Positions 12,001-18,422 of a stretch of 34,085 nt of DNA are shown one piece after another. This DNA comes from Bacteroidota bacterium. GTDB lineage: Bacteria > Bacteroidota > Bacteroidia > UBA7662 > JAIXUI01. The translations under genes were made by a program, and so were the position numbers. Numbering within the stretch: position 1 is the stretch's first letter; the number at the start of each line of letters is the position of its first letter. The stretch spans positions 1-34,085 of the forward strand of contig JAIXUI010000141.1 of assembly GCA_027484125.1 (NCBI GenBank), written 5' to 3'. Under the pieces are notes generated by a model. That model worked only from the letters and a program-made list of their open reading frames with translations, was not told where the DNA came from and did not search any database.

Positions 12001-13105
12001 GATTCCTGGTGTAGGCTACTCATCCACCGGTAGCAACTCTGGTTTTGGAACTGCCGGTACACGTCAGTTCAGTGGTATGCCGAATAATGGAAACATCAAC
12101 GTTCCGATGTCTGTAAATCCAGGCATTAACGATGATTGGAACTTGGTTGGTAACCCTTACCCAAGTTCTATCGATGGTGCAACCTTTATTGTTGACAACG
12201 CTGCTAATATGGTTGGCCCTCTCTACTTCTGGAACACAGCCTTTACCACTAACGTTAGTAACAACAACTTTACAGGTGCTGATTATGTAACGCGTACATT
12301 GGCTAACGCTCCGTTCCAGGTAGGGGTAGCTCAAGGTTTCTTTGTTGATGCTACCGCTACTAGCCTTTCCTTCACTAACAGCATGAGAAATGCTACTGCT
12401 GCTTCCATGTTCCGTACCCAGAACAGCATTCAGAGAATTACCCTTCTGGCACACAATAGTCAGAATGTGGCTAATAATACTTTGATTGCTTTCACTGCTG
12501 ATGCAACTGATCAGTACGATAGACTTTGGGATGGACGTAAGAACAAGGGAAATCCAGTTGTAAGCCTCTATAGCCGCTTGAATGGTGAAGACATGGCAGT
12601 TAATGCAATGGGTGAACTTAATTCAGCCAAAGTAGTTGAGCTTGGTCTCGATGTTAATGTTACTGGCCAGCATACGTTTATGATAGACCAACTAGAAAAT
12701 GTGGATGCCTCTACTGGTATTTACCTTCAGGATATGGTTACCGGAACTATGCACAACCTTCGTAACAGTGCGTATGTATTCAACGCAACTTCCACAGGTT
12801 CATTTACTGGTCGCTTCTATCTCCACTTCCAGCCTCTTACTACTTCCGTTCCAACTATCCAGCAAACCAAGCCTGGTATGTTCTTCAGCGCTGATGTGCT
12901 TCGCATCACCGGCCTTGCAGAAGGAACTGTAGTTGAGTCTGTTCAAGTGATGGATCTTAGCGGTCGTCGCGTATTCAATGCGCAAGGACTTGAGCACAGT
13001 GGTACTGTTGAACAAAGAGTAAATCTCCCACTCGGTGTTTACTTGATTGAAGTCTCTACCAACCGCGGTGTATTTACTGAGAAAGTTTTCAAATCAGTGA
13101 AGTAA
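2..13105 (+). CDS. Giant secreted multidomain adhesin-like protein with T9SS sorting domain (5' partial)
   Basis: The frame is open through the left edge (Thr codons precede the first ATG at 14), so the N-terminus and signal peptide lie outside. Numbering from that ATG: FnIII-like domain 1-80; four beta-solenoid cassettes starting with G8-like GxWxxxxTW motifs near 87, 965, 1697 and 2233; Ig-like domain about 2863-2958; a beta-sandwich stretch 2962-3195; PPC-like domains opening with N-D-[ND]-C at 3201, 3341 and 3679, with two FnIII-like domains (3475-3575, 3577-3675) between the last two; another G8-like module near 3807; a WNLVGNPYPS stretch near 4043; and a type A T9SS sorting domain at about 4300-4363 (VMDLSGRRVF...LPLGVYLIEV). 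Composition is Ser/Thr/Gly/Asn-rich with few charged residues. Such proteins are exported by the Sec and then type IX systems and are usually cell-surface-bound or released. Adhesion is inferred from architecture; no catalytic domain is visible. A terminator follows directly. Confidence 0.93.
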   Translation, partial: TTTTMSFSWTDNAVSAPLETGYAIYRSDDGGTTYNYVANMPANATNYTDIGLLSGTTYLYRIYAVNEGQFSSAFAAVSGSTISAPTVTSVGSGNWNSPATWSTNTVPAASQNVVIASGHTVTINSLSATCNNLTVDGTLRYDNVSNSALDVVNNVTVSASGNFNFGAGVTLTHTLRIGGTSANPNGLQSNGNLTVNGTFDMSGSSTVNVIFGGTFNSTVSGNGATLDFSTVTVNKGSSNVAIVDMARPFTVNGANTSGFLSLVNGTFKISGSFAQSNPIFSTIAYVIPANAGFWLDNANFTVTGQAGSAGNQLGLLRLSSGTFNVGTAADHHLLFSTGATFIIDGAAATLNVAGAFGYPATTLAFNYTQSAGNINVATLGNSSANPSFALSSAGIIANITGGTVTIVRRAMTTGVSPTPLTDYWVGLFGAGFLNMTGGNLRLGNGSTPTPNSFITVNNVVSGGTGYAIGQVLTVSGGSFTTAATVTVTSIGAGGVITQAMVNNPGVYTSLPTGNITLTGGTGSGAVVTLGSGTPFRVRGDVFNLDIDNANTNKSAVLLTTLVVRGTALVSPNTCLSLNGFVLLYRGALLENNGVIDAFPAGSSFSFSGLVPQTYSGTGFNSPAAAFGMQNPSGLTLNAPIRSQRINFFEGSINNSVLNNIIFGTGSTTVVVQYGNSGAPTVSGNFATTPAFNVGTALYAVLIAQETQQHITGPEIPTTTANGVWARTINFFSLTNNFGMKIVGGDLIIGDGSGSLTTAPSLTLGGGNVDLNGNNLVIGSSTAVPGSLAYTSGLVVGSGSMTRWYNGTVKSAASVDGLFPMGANTNNRSILINPATSLSSGGTVSVTVNSAGGLTPMTSFNEVSGVSGFVNYNNIDTRSNSGWAISTGNGLGNGSWTIRATTTNMIQSFNAGDLRLVSSTAANPIGRSLANTGAAPNTQVNKILTSTALLNNTFHVGTQNSNALAVVTAIASGDWGNGATWNSGTPPTAAEAAVIPSGVTVNVQGGGSYNASKLTIDNGGTLNLNANTLNIGGNVILNGTFNVGGGTLNVEGSAEVTSATPVLGGTGYAVNNVVTVTGGSGSSATFLVTLVDGSGGIQLVNILNPGSYNGLPTNPVSVTGGSGSGATFNLGISTIAVAVGTTGSYQQTNGTVVVGTAGGHNRTFQNNGITNVSGGSLDINGNAQFAQTANALFSQLGGNINVDPNSGSASTSVPEGIDAVSFAATPIGVQLNGGTMTIVDPVFSGTGLSMSYTPTITTNCVGHTLVLGGSSGTNSNNSVNGFRVSGGLSFRLGNVTVNGGSGSGRFVNLGPGTTQTILGNFTINSGSVYRQGATNVNIAGNITNNGTWFTSNVPTTGGLVNLSFAGSGNPVAQSLGGTGTFRNSTPTIAIASAGTGYSLGDILTVSGGTFTTAATFKVTGVNLGTITALTLESPGAYTAEPSGTLNLTGGTGTGATATLTAGSFISTGSFASLTFNNNSYLQGATVNVNNLVVAGTLNTAGSLINLGTNHLTLGTSPTSPGSLTAGTGFFISTTGTFTRWVGTGAVTITAAAGQFPFATTQGLDRTFFMGQTSATTGGTISVRFADANGLATITPSYTDGTVTVDNRTAGGWVVSTGNGYASTTMSVQLRAASIFQNVTTPADMRVTAANGIAPGSHGTTSTFVSGVANVSRTGISSALFNSTGTFYLGGNSQNFPVIYTAIASGNWNDAATWDLNAVPPSTANVVIATPYNVTADGTSAANGVTVQSNAQLTLSGGTLAIGPAGGGNRMLDVSGTVAISSGTLNVNGFANFGSGSSFNMSGGNFNIDGNSGTAATSVASNQNLLNFSVGSAGNAITATGGTITIVDPHANTGLSFAINRSNLSNANCDFSGTLVRFGDGTSTTAGVASQGFSVATLFSGGIAVPLGNVQVNGGSGTNRFVSTTTSTAQAVDITGTLTINASSEMQIPTGGTLNINGTLTNNGTLTSIGTLAVRATGNLSPIASTIGGSGTFRNLAASPTANFTNFIMNNASGVTISTLSNTGTGTVSGTLTMLDGIIDLGANTFTLGTSASSIGTLTYTAGSFAASTGFFSRWVGTATLTQAGTFLFPFSFVGNNRSVNFNLLNSGSLTAGGRISARHNGAVGNTNITSFTDNGVLVDRTTNSSWTFAQSGLNLGTNSLVPTASVIGVGGFSDVTTLRFVNGTDNTTTGSAGTGTFATPAVSRAFPNAALSLVFNNTTYRVGGNATTATLAPTTFAIATGSWEDVNTWNTGIVPDATNDVVITGGTTVTVDAQAAVCNGIAINPNGGLTLSGSTLNVASSAFNSGNLTVSGGTLNVTGAAGLGLNNFSMSTFSMSSGNVNVGSATSANRIFHSAGTFAISGGNLNVFGTANLFGANVSQTGGVIAVDPNNANNAASSATANVVSSAAVVSAGTSYTVGTIVNVSGGVFTQPAQLQVATLSGTGVATVRVVNPGIYSVLPTNPVTVTVSSGAGSGATFNLTPGILTMGLTVNTASSFSGGTIQIVDPAISTSAAGTTQALRITGAAVNNSAFSGSHTIQFGNGVSTTSSNGDGFVLETFGNNSVRVPVNHVTISGGNLGSRFLSPGLLGMNVLGNLTISNNSEFNTLASGGEVVLGGNISVGTGGNFTALRNISLGSGATYSAVNAQTISGPGTYRNAVSGSTGNLRSVTINNGNGITLSTPIILDAASTLTLTNGTVTTSSTNTLTLRNPFTTAISGGSSSAYIVGPVVRRMSASLTGDSTYAFPVGGAVYAPFELVAAKTLNAGTTDVRVVLNDVAPTGNPDNVVLGALNNRYWQASVTSSPNYFSSAVVRVTEQGLGANNRLARSSVLSGTYTSISSAPVTPFTTISSDTVTSLGFFAVGSLVNCSGTPVAGTAAAANNFVAPGGTTVISLSGQTAANGITYQWQESNDGVSGWVNVTSGQNGNTTAYTTPALGGTKYYRCVVNCAFGSSSNSNVVGVFVPLNLDYDVTRQTGQTYTSIMNSGVNFSWVGTSTDEAYTAPLDLATLGFNFNYQGVPVTQLRAQVNGFLTFNPATTAGFTNNFAAAGTMGVLAPMWFDFVTSPNNNTLAALQSSIKYQLTGTNNNQVLTIEWANLELFSFSGPSLNFQVKLYEATGAIEFIYGNMIAMNGNANVVYAYTSGISALNSTGGAGNFISQQLENVNNFSNATSVNNLAIVPSCNTKVTFTPGTNAVLPTDPSNATLNDNCSTATLLTVGNGANADPCIVYRTTGSTVSTSVPSCSANSSNLQQRDVWYQFTLTNTSNVTVTVVPGGNYDAVLQLISGACGSQTSLNCVNAAGTGLTESITATGLTAGTYYIRVWGATANSTGYFNLGLNAVLTPPVNDNCSGAQALTLGTSVNSGNTAGATTSTGITIPTCAVGTADDDVWYTFTANSTYTRLTVSPVAPYNAVVQVMTGACNALANLVTCVNNSGAGGAEILDLTTVAGTTYRVRVYHFASGSTPTTGFSILAETPTAACPALTSPSDNLSNLDPAVDNTFNWAASAGPGTGITYTFQVSTSSNFGSMLVNQSGLSTLSTTITANTLAQSTNYFWRVLAVNANGTSANCTTRQFATSGTLPSCATGLLPANGATNQGTSLTLSWGIPSGNPTGYDVYLATNQTNVANQAVFTRVSQNQAGNSYVASGLQNNTTYFWKVVPRNLAGVATGCATQSFTTIPTPPVNDDCASAVSLTVNGALLSGESSSNATQTLAPCAAAQANDVWYKFTANGNRAQVTVVGAGGLNAVVQAFGGSCGSLVPVAGSCTNATGNNGTEYMIATGLTAGQEYFIRVYNANAGTSSGTSFSIKVENIITWSGSAWVGGTPDASTGTTRVRVPAGTSVTLPNGSTIGELVVEGNGQVSVGTGTVTINGNVSFVSTGVTTFGGTGTIVFGGTGTQTLSGATVQFNGTVRIASSSTLSTTTLILLNNGTLMHGTGTAGGGGSFTGTLRQRRAGSTNPLLYNFWSSPMSGSTIAALNGNNNYSFNAATQSWTPEISSAAMIPGVGYSSTGSNSGFGTAGTRQFSGMPNNGNINVPMSVNPGINDDWNLVGNPYPSSIDGATFIVDNAANMVGPLYFWNTAFTTNVSNNNFTGADYVTRTLANAPFQVGVAQGFFVDATATSLSFTNSMRNATAASMFRTQNSIQRITLLAHNSQNVANNTLIAFTADATDQYDRLWDGRKNKGNPVVSLYSRLNGEDMAVNAMGELNSAKVVELGLDVNVTGQHTFMIDQLENVDASTGIYLQDMVTGTMHNLRNSAYVFNATSTGSFTGRFYLHFQPLTTSVPTIQQTKPGMFFSADVLRITGLAEGTVVESVQVMDLSGRRVFNAQGLEHSGTVEQRVNLPLGVYLIEVSTNRGVFTEKVFKSVK
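1382..7456 (+). repeat. Four copies of a ~72-residue GTGY...VSGG...NPGxY...GGxGSGA module inside the giant protein
   Basis: Related protein modules lie at residues of about 457-530 (bases 1382-1603), 1058-1130 (3185-3403), 1387-1460 (4172-4393) and 2405-2481 (7226-7456). Each opens with G-T-[GS]-Y, continues with a [VL]-[TN]-V-[ST]-G-G strand, has a P-G-x-Y turn and a [LE]-P-[ST] step, and ends with a G-[TA]-G-[ST]-G-A strand. The solenoid sequence between them does not share this pattern. Copies are diverged at DNA level, so this is an old protein-domain duplication rather than a recent tandem expansion. From memory, similar glycine-rich Y-G modules occur in phage and bacterial surface proteins; I could not search for them. 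Confidence 0.8.
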
Positions 13106-13123
13106 TCCCGTAGGGTCATCTTA

Positions 13124-13162
13124 AATGCCCCTGCCTATTCAGGCAGGGGCATTCTATTTTTA
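13124..13162 (+). terminator. Rho-independent terminator after the giant gene
   Basis: A perfect 12-bp stem has arms at 13124-13135 and 13142-13153, a 6-nt loop (tattca) and a following T-rich stretch (ctattttta). It begins 18 bases after the TAA stop and separates the adhesin gene from the next operon. Confidence 0.9.
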
Positions 13163-13201
13163 TAACTTTTTAGAACTACAAGCTTTAATTTTCTTTCATC
13201 C

Positions 13202-13212
13202 GCTTATATTGC
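13202..13212 (+). promoter_or_regulatory. Putative promoter -7 region upstream of the MORN operon
   Basis: The 11-mer gcttatattgc lies 7 nt before the ATG at 13220. The same 11-mer occurs 9 nt before the VOC gene start (30103-30113). It resembles a degenerate Bacteroidota -7 element (TAnnTTTG). Bases 13206-13221 also form an inverted repeat (atattgc-tt-gcaatat) that covers the start codon. Confidence 0.35.
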
Positions 13213-13219
13213 TTGCAAT

Positions 13220-16200
13220 ATGAAAACATTATTTACTCGTAGCTGCTTTTGCTTACTGGCCTCAATCGTGCTAGAATTATTCAGTACAGTTTCATTTGCC
13301 CAACGTCCAAACATTGGTGCACCCTATATCAAGGGCCAAGCGCGGATTAACATGGGTGTTGAAAAACATGATAAAGGTGACTACCAAGAAGCCATAGATC
13401 AATACAAAAAGGTAAACCCCGGAGATTCGGCTTATGTCCTTGCTCAGTTTGAAATGGGCTTGAGTTATTATGCTGCTAAAAGATACAGAGAAGCTCTAGA
13501 TGTTCTATTTGCAGTAAAAGACAGGCAAGGAAATGCAAGGGATTATCAACTTTTAATAGCAAATGTTTATGATGACTTAGCTATGGCTGACTCTTCTGAT
13601 TGGTGGTACAACAAGGTCAGAAATCAGTTCCCTCTTCACCACATGGCTGATTACGAATCTGCAGTAGCTAGAATTAAGCGAGAAAAGTACGCTGAAGCTT
13701 TAACCTTGCTCTTTAATTCTCTTCAAAAACAACCTTTTTATCTAAAATCACATTATCAGGTTGCAAATCTTGCTGCTGAAGCTGGGCAGCCTGCATTAGC
13801 AATACTTGCGTATCATTTTGCTAGCATTCTTCAAGACAATGCAGATGATAAATTTGAAATTATTAAACTTAATGAAAGTATAGCTTCAGACGAGTTTAGA
13901 AAAGATTTGAAAAATGTTCCAGAAGATTTATTTGGGCATTCAGAGGCCTTATCAGAACTTAATCAATTGATTTTGTCTAAAGTTGCGTTAAACAATAACT
14001 TTAAAGTAGGTATTAAGCTTAATTTCAAATTAACCCGACAACTGCAGCTCATTCTACAAAAACTTCCTAAGTCAACGGAGGGGTTAAATGAACTTGCTAT
14101 TGAGTATCTTAATTTTTATCAGAAAGCCATTGAAGCCAGTTCTTATCAAGCGGTAATTCTTGCAGGGTTAAAAGGTTTAAATTCTGAGGAAATTAATGAT
14201 GCAGTCAAAAAGGAGAAAGCGACTATCAAAAAGTTTGTTGATTGGGCTGGTAATTACTTTTTAGAAAAAAGAGAAACAGTTGTTCTTTCTGATTCAAATG
14301 GAGTAAGAAAGAAATATATGACGCGAATAAAGAAAGGAAACATAGCGGCTTTTGGAGAACGAATTTTAGGTGAAGGTTTAGATGGAGAATGGTCTTTTGT
14401 AGATCAAAATGGTGAAGTGGAAGCAAGAGGAATGTATAAAAATGGAAAACGTGAAGGTAAGTGGGTTTACTTCTCAAATGGCAAATTGTCTCTTACTGAT
14501 ATTTATGAAAATGGAAAAGAGAATGGCCCCTATAAGCGTTTTTTTGAAAACGGAATTGTACGTGAGGAAGGGCAACAAAAGAATGGATTATTTGAAGGAG
14601 AAATAAAAATTTATTACCCTAGTGGAAAATTAAATATAGTCATCAACGCTGTTTCAGGAAAACGATCTGGAAAGACTAAACGATATGATATTGAAGGGAG
14701 CTTAATTTCAGAGGTTCAGGAAAAAGATGATTTATTAGAAGGTAAGGCTGTTTATTTTTATCCTAGTGGGATAAAGAAGTCTGAGGGGCTAAACAAAGCA
14801 AATGAGCGTGTTGGCAAATGGGCTTTCTGGCATAAGAACGGAGAAAAAGAAGCAGAAGGCGATTTTGTTAATGGAAATCTCAATGGAGATTGGATTTATT
14901 GGTATTCTAATGGAGCAAAAGAAAAGCAAATGACTTATGAAAATGGGAAAATTACAGGGATTGCTAAGTCATGGTATCCTGATGGAAAGATTAAGTTTGA
15001 GGAAAATTGGAAGGATGGTGAGTTGAATGGAATCTCAACTTATTATGCAAGAGGAGGTTGGAAATATGCAGCATTTAATTACAACAAAGGGGTTATTAAA
15101 CGTATGCAACATTGGAAACCAGATGGGAGTTTAGTTGCTGATGTTTCAAACAATGTTGATGAATTTAAAGTAGTTTTTTATGATGAGTTTGGACAATTAA
15201 AATCAGAAGGGGCCTACAAAAAAAATGTTCCTATAGGATTGTGGACTTATTACGATAGTGGAGTTAAATCATCTACTGTAACTTTCGTGAATGGAGTGAA
15301 GGAAGGTATTGAACAGGAATATTATAGTAGTGGATCATTAAAGTCAGAATATTTCTATAGAAATGGAGAAATTGATGGCTATTTCAGGAGTTATTTGCCG
15401 TCAGGTGGGCCTAAAGTAGATGGTTTTTTTCAAAATGGAGAACGTGAAGGAACTTGGGAATATTATTATAACCATGGTGTTGTAGATTCTCGTGAATTTT
15501 ATGTTGATGGCAAATTGAATGGTGCTGATAGAGAGTATGAGGTGAATGAAGAGTTAATGTATGAAGAATTCTATGAATACGGAGTGTACAAAGGATTGAT
15601 TCAGTACGATACTCTGGGTAAAGTTTATAATAATAGTCTCTTAAACAACTTTTCTGGAAAGGTGAGAATGCTTCATCCTAATAGAAGAATTAAGTATGAG
15701 GCTAATTATGCCAATGGTTCTAAGGTTGATGAACCTTTAATTCATTACCTTTCAGATGGAACAGTTTTTAGAAAGGAAACATATAAAAATGGTTTACGAA
15801 GCGGACTGTTTGAAGAATTTAATCGTTACGGAAAGTTGTCAGAACGTAGTTGGTATAAAAACGGCGAATTAGATTCGCTAAGTCTGGATTATTCGTTGAA
15901 TGGAAAATTGCAAGATTCAACACAGTATGATTTAGGAAAAAAACATGGTGTTGAAACTTCTTTTCATTTTAGTGGGATTAAAATTTCAGAATCTCGTTAT
16001 GAATGGGGCCTTTTACAAGGTAGTAAGCGCCTTTTTAATGATGAGGGAAAGGTTGTAGCTGTTTTAGAGTATAATAATGATTATTTAGTTGGATTTTCTC
16101 AAATTGGACCAGATGGAAAAATGTCTGCAATGAAATATATTGACGCTCAAACTGCTCAAATACGCGCTCACCATCCAAATGGAAAACTTGCCTTCGAATT

Positions 16201-16516
16201 TCAAATTGTTAGAGGTGTTTTTTCAGGAGCATACAAGATGTTTATGAGTAATGGTAATTTGTTGGCAGAGTGTTTTTATGAAAATGGGCAACGACAAGGA
16301 CTTGCGAAGGATTATTTTAAAAATGGCAAATTAATGCAACAACTTAATTTTGAAAGAAATGACCAGCATGGACCATATAAAAAATACTTTGAATCCGGGT
16401 TGTTAATGGAGAGTGGCCATTATTATTATGGTACACTCCATGGGTTAATTCAATACTATAATACATTAGGTAAAGTTGAAAAACAAGTAAATTACCGATA
16501 TGGGAAACTGCTTTAA
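13220..16516 (+). CDS. Exported TPR plus MORN-variant (MORN_2/YwqK-like) repeat protein
   Basis: The 1098-residue product starts with a signal peptide (residues 1-28, hydrophobic core LLASIVLELF, likely cleavage after S-F-A). TPR-like helices follow at about 35-240, for example G-x-Y-x-x-A-I-x-x-Y around 52-61 and a Y-Y-A-A-K-R-Y-R-E-A-L helix pair. A helical linker runs to about 385. From Gly389 to the C-terminus there are about 30 successive 23-24 residue units of the type G-x-W/Y-x-x-Y-x-x-N-G-K-x-x-x-x-x-x-Y-x-N-G, the MORN-variant pattern. In other proteins such arrays form long beta-hairpin meanders used for binding; the ligand here is unknown. There is no T9SS sorting domain, so the protein is probably periplasmic or anchored by partners. 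Some family members are annotated as antitoxins; I see no toxin partner and do not adopt that label. It is first in a three-gene operon and overlaps the next gene by 17 bases. The A+T content is high compared with the flanks. Confidence 0.9.
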   Translation: MKTLFTRSCFCLLASIVLELFSTVSFAQRPNIGAPYIKGQARINMGVEKHDKGDYQEAIDQYKKVNPGDSAYVLAQFEMGLSYYAAKRYREALDVLFAVKDRQGNARDYQLLIANVYDDLAMADSSDWWYNKVRNQFPLHHMADYESAVARIKREKYAEALTLLFNSLQKQPFYLKSHYQVANLAAEAGQPALAILAYHFASILQDNADDKFEIIKLNESIASDEFRKDLKNVPEDLFGHSEALSELNQLILSKVALNNNFKVGIKLNFKLTRQLQLILQKLPKSTEGLNELAIEYLNFYQKAIEASSYQAVILAGLKGLNSEEINDAVKKEKATIKKFVDWAGNYFLEKRETVVLSDSNGVRKKYMTRIKKGNIAAFGERILGEGLDGEWSFVDQNGEVEARGMYKNGKREGKWVYFSNGKLSLTDIYENGKENGPYKRFFENGIVREEGQQKNGLFEGEIKIYYPSGKLNIVINAVSGKRSGKTKRYDIEGSLISEVQEKDDLLEGKAVYFYPSGIKKSEGLNKANERVGKWAFWHKNGEKEAEGDFVNGNLNGDWIYWYSNGAKEKQMTYENGKITGIAKSWYPDGKIKFEENWKDGELNGISTYYARGGWKYAAFNYNKGVIKRMQHWKPDGSLVADVSNNVDEFKVVFYDEFGQLKSEGAYKKNVPIGLWTYYDSGVKSSTVTFVNGVKEGIEQEYYSSGSLKSEYFYRNGEIDGYFRSYLPSGGPKVDGFFQNGEREGTWEYYYNHGVVDSREFYVDGKLNGADREYEVNEELMYEEFYEYGVYKGLIQYDTLGKVYNNSLLNNFSGKVRMLHPNRRIKYEANYANGSKVDEPLIHYLSDGTVFRKETYKNGLRSGLFEEFNRYGKLSERSWYKNGELDSLSLDYSLNGKLQDSTQYDLGKKHGVETSFHFSGIKISESRYEWGLLQGSKRLFNDEGKVVAVLEYNNDYLVGFSQIGPDGKMSAMKYIDAQTAQIRAHHPNGKLAFEFQIVRGVFSGAYKMFMSNGNLLAECFYENGQRQGLAKDYFKNGKLMQQLNFERNDQHGPYKKYFESGLLMESGHYYYGTLHGLIQYYNTLGKVEKQVNYRYGKLL
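14384..16513 (+). repeat. About 30 tandem MORN-like units (23-24 codons each)
   Basis: Residues 389-1098 divide into about 30 consecutive units averaging 23.7 residues. Anchor residues are a Gly at the unit start, an aromatic pair, then S/N-G-K/x in mid-unit and a Y-x-N/x-G-x turn at the end. The pattern weakens in the units near 620-665 and 870-960 and is clear again at the C-terminal end. The units differ strongly in sequence, so the array is ancient. Confidence 0.85.
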
Positions 16517-18422
16517 AGTCATTTTACTTTTTATTTTAGGGTGTAATTTAGCTTTTGCTCAAGATTTAGAAGTACTTAGAAAACAATTTCCTGAAGACCG
16601 TCAAGTATATCTTAAAAAAATAGAAGAACTTAAGTTTCAATTCAATAAAGACACCTTAGAAATTATTGAAAGAAATGAAGAAGAGCGTATCTTACTAAAC
16701 GATAGGATTATTGATGATGGAAGTGATGAAATAGTGTATGCTCCTCCATTTTCTTCCTACCTGAATGGCAAAGCAACTTCAAGAATTTATGATTCAGGTA
16801 GGTATAAAAATGGTATTGGAGTAATTTCTGATGAACAGAATAGATCTCAAAATGAAGTTTTCTATGATGATATTCGTATGAGAAAAGTAAGTTTCCCCGG
16901 ATTAAGCATGGGAAGCATAGTGCAGCTAAACTATTCATTAAGGATACATCACCCGTTATTTTTATCCTCGAGTTATTTCTCTACTGGTTCGCCTATTTTG
17001 TCTTCAGTATACAGGGTAATTCTTCCTGAAGGCGTTCGTATTGGTTGGCAACTTCGGGGAGATAGCAGCATGGTTAAACTTAGAATTGAAAAGCGAAAGG
17101 GGCTACAAATTCTTGTTTGGGAAGCTACCAATTTGCCAAAATATCGTTTTTATCGTAATGGATTGTCTTATCGACATTATATTCCTCAGATTTATGTATG
17201 GTTGCATTCATACGTAGTTGGTGGTAAGGAAGTCTTATTTAATCATTCTATGGACGCATTTAATAAGTTGAATTATTCTTTTATTCGGGAGGCTATGAAT
17301 AGTGATTTGCCCACACCTCAAAAGCAGCTGGTAGATTCGATTGTAACCTTTATAAAATCACCTCGTGATCGTGCTTCTGCTCTATTTCGTTGGGTACAAG
17401 AGAACATTCGTTACATCAGCATAGAGGATGGGTTTTCCGGTCAGGTACCTCGAACTCCAGAAACTGTTTGTAAAAATGGTTATGGAGATTGTAAAGATAT
17501 GGCAGTGCTTTTAACTCGGCTGATGAAAAAGGCGGGATTGCCTGCTTACCCTGTTTGGATTGGAACACGAGAAGTTCCTCGAGACTTCAGAGAATTGCAG
17601 CATTTGGCATCAAGTAATCACATGATTGCAAGTCTTAAAACCGATACTGGTTGGATATTTCTTGATGCAACCGGAAGAGAGCAAATGTTGGGTCAACCTT
17701 CGGTGTTTACGCAAGGAAGGTATGCTTGTATCGCCATTGACTCTGCTCAATTTGAAAAGGTTTTGGTGCCATGGGAAAAGGCAGACAATAATCAATGGAT
17801 TGATACGCTTTGGTGTAGTATAAAAGGGGATACTTTGCTAGGAAATGGTACAACTAGCTTGTCTGGGTATTACAGAGATAGAATTACCAGCGCGTTTAGA
17901 GACAGAGAACCTGCAAAATATGAGGAGTTGATGAAGGGGATTTTAAGCAGAGGAAATGATAAGTGTAAGATTCAAAAGCCAATGGTTTCGCAATTGTTTG
18001 AACTTGGTAAACCATTGTTGATGACTTTTCAATTGGAACTGGATCATTATGTTAGAAAAATTGATGATGAGTTTTATCTAAATCTTAACCTTAAAAAAGC
18101 TTGGGAAACTCTATATGCTGATACCTCAGGTGGAAGAAGTAATGGGCGAGAATTTGATTTTCTCTTTAAAAAAAGAGACGTTATTGTGTTAACTATTCCG
18201 CCAAATTTTAAACCTGTTAAACTCCCTGAAAACGCGGAAGATAACAATTCATTTTGCCAATGGAAAATCTCTTATCAATTAGATAAAGGAAGAATACTTC
18301 TTCATTCATTTTTTGAATTAAAAAAAGCTGAAGTTAATTTCGAAGAATTATCTGACTTTAATTCGGCATTGATGAAGATAAAAGAAGCTCAAAATCTTTC
18401 ACTAATATTAAAAAAGCAATGA
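16500..18422 (+). CDS. Exported DUF3857/transglutaminase-like protein, catalytic triad intact
   Basis: A 640-residue product with a signal peptide (hydrophobic run V-I-L-L-F-I-L-G-C-N-L-A-F-A, about residues 7-20, then Q). Residues of about 40-230 form a beta-rich region of the DUF3857 type. A transglutaminase-like core spans about 280-400: Cys331 in G-Y-G-D-C-K-D-M, His374 in S-S-N-H-M and Asp389 in F-L-D-A-T-G, at spacing normal for the papain-like fold. The C-terminal 200 residues look like a beta-sandwich. Relatives act as cysteine proteases, amidases or transglutaminases, and the substrate cannot be read from sequence. Export suggests action in the periplasm or at the outer membrane. The start ATG lies inside the preceding gene (17-base overlap) and the stop overlaps the next gene's start (ATGA), implying translational coupling. 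Confidence 0.88.
   Translation: MGNCFKVILLFILGCNLAFAQDLEVLRKQFPEDRQVYLKKIEELKFQFNKDTLEIIERNEEERILLNDRIIDDGSDEIVYAPPFSSYLNGKATSRIYDSGRYKNGIGVISDEQNRSQNEVFYDDIRMRKVSFPGLSMGSIVQLNYSLRIHHPLFLSSSYFSTGSPILSSVYRVILPEGVRIGWQLRGDSSMVKLRIEKRKGLQILVWEATNLPKYRFYRNGLSYRHYIPQIYVWLHSYVVGGKEVLFNHSMDAFNKLNYSFIREAMNSDLPTPQKQLVDSIVTFIKSPRDRASALFRWVQENIRYISIEDGFSGQVPRTPETVCKNGYGDCKDMAVLLTRLMKKAGLPAYPVWIGTREVPRDFRELQHLASSNHMIASLKTDTGWIFLDATGREQMLGQPSVFTQGRYACIAIDSAQFEKVLVPWEKADNNQWIDTLWCSIKGDTLLGNGTTSLSGYYRDRITSAFRDREPAKYEELMKGILSRGNDKCKIQKPMVSQLFELGKPLLMTFQLELDHYVRKIDDEFYLNLNLKKAWETLYADTSGGRSNGREFDFLFKKRDVIVLTIPPNFKPVKLPENAEDNNSFCQWKISYQLDKGRILLHSFFELKKAEVNFEELSDFNSALMKIKEAQNLSLILKKQ

Noticed and set aside
12020-12454. 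Antisense 144-codon frame near the end of the giant gene
   Set aside because: No recognisable domain, and it lies fully inside a well-supported coding region whose composition favours open antisense frames.
13220-16516. Labelling the MORN-repeat protein as an antitoxin
   Set aside because: Some family members carry that automatic label, but this one is exported, very long and has no toxin neighbour.
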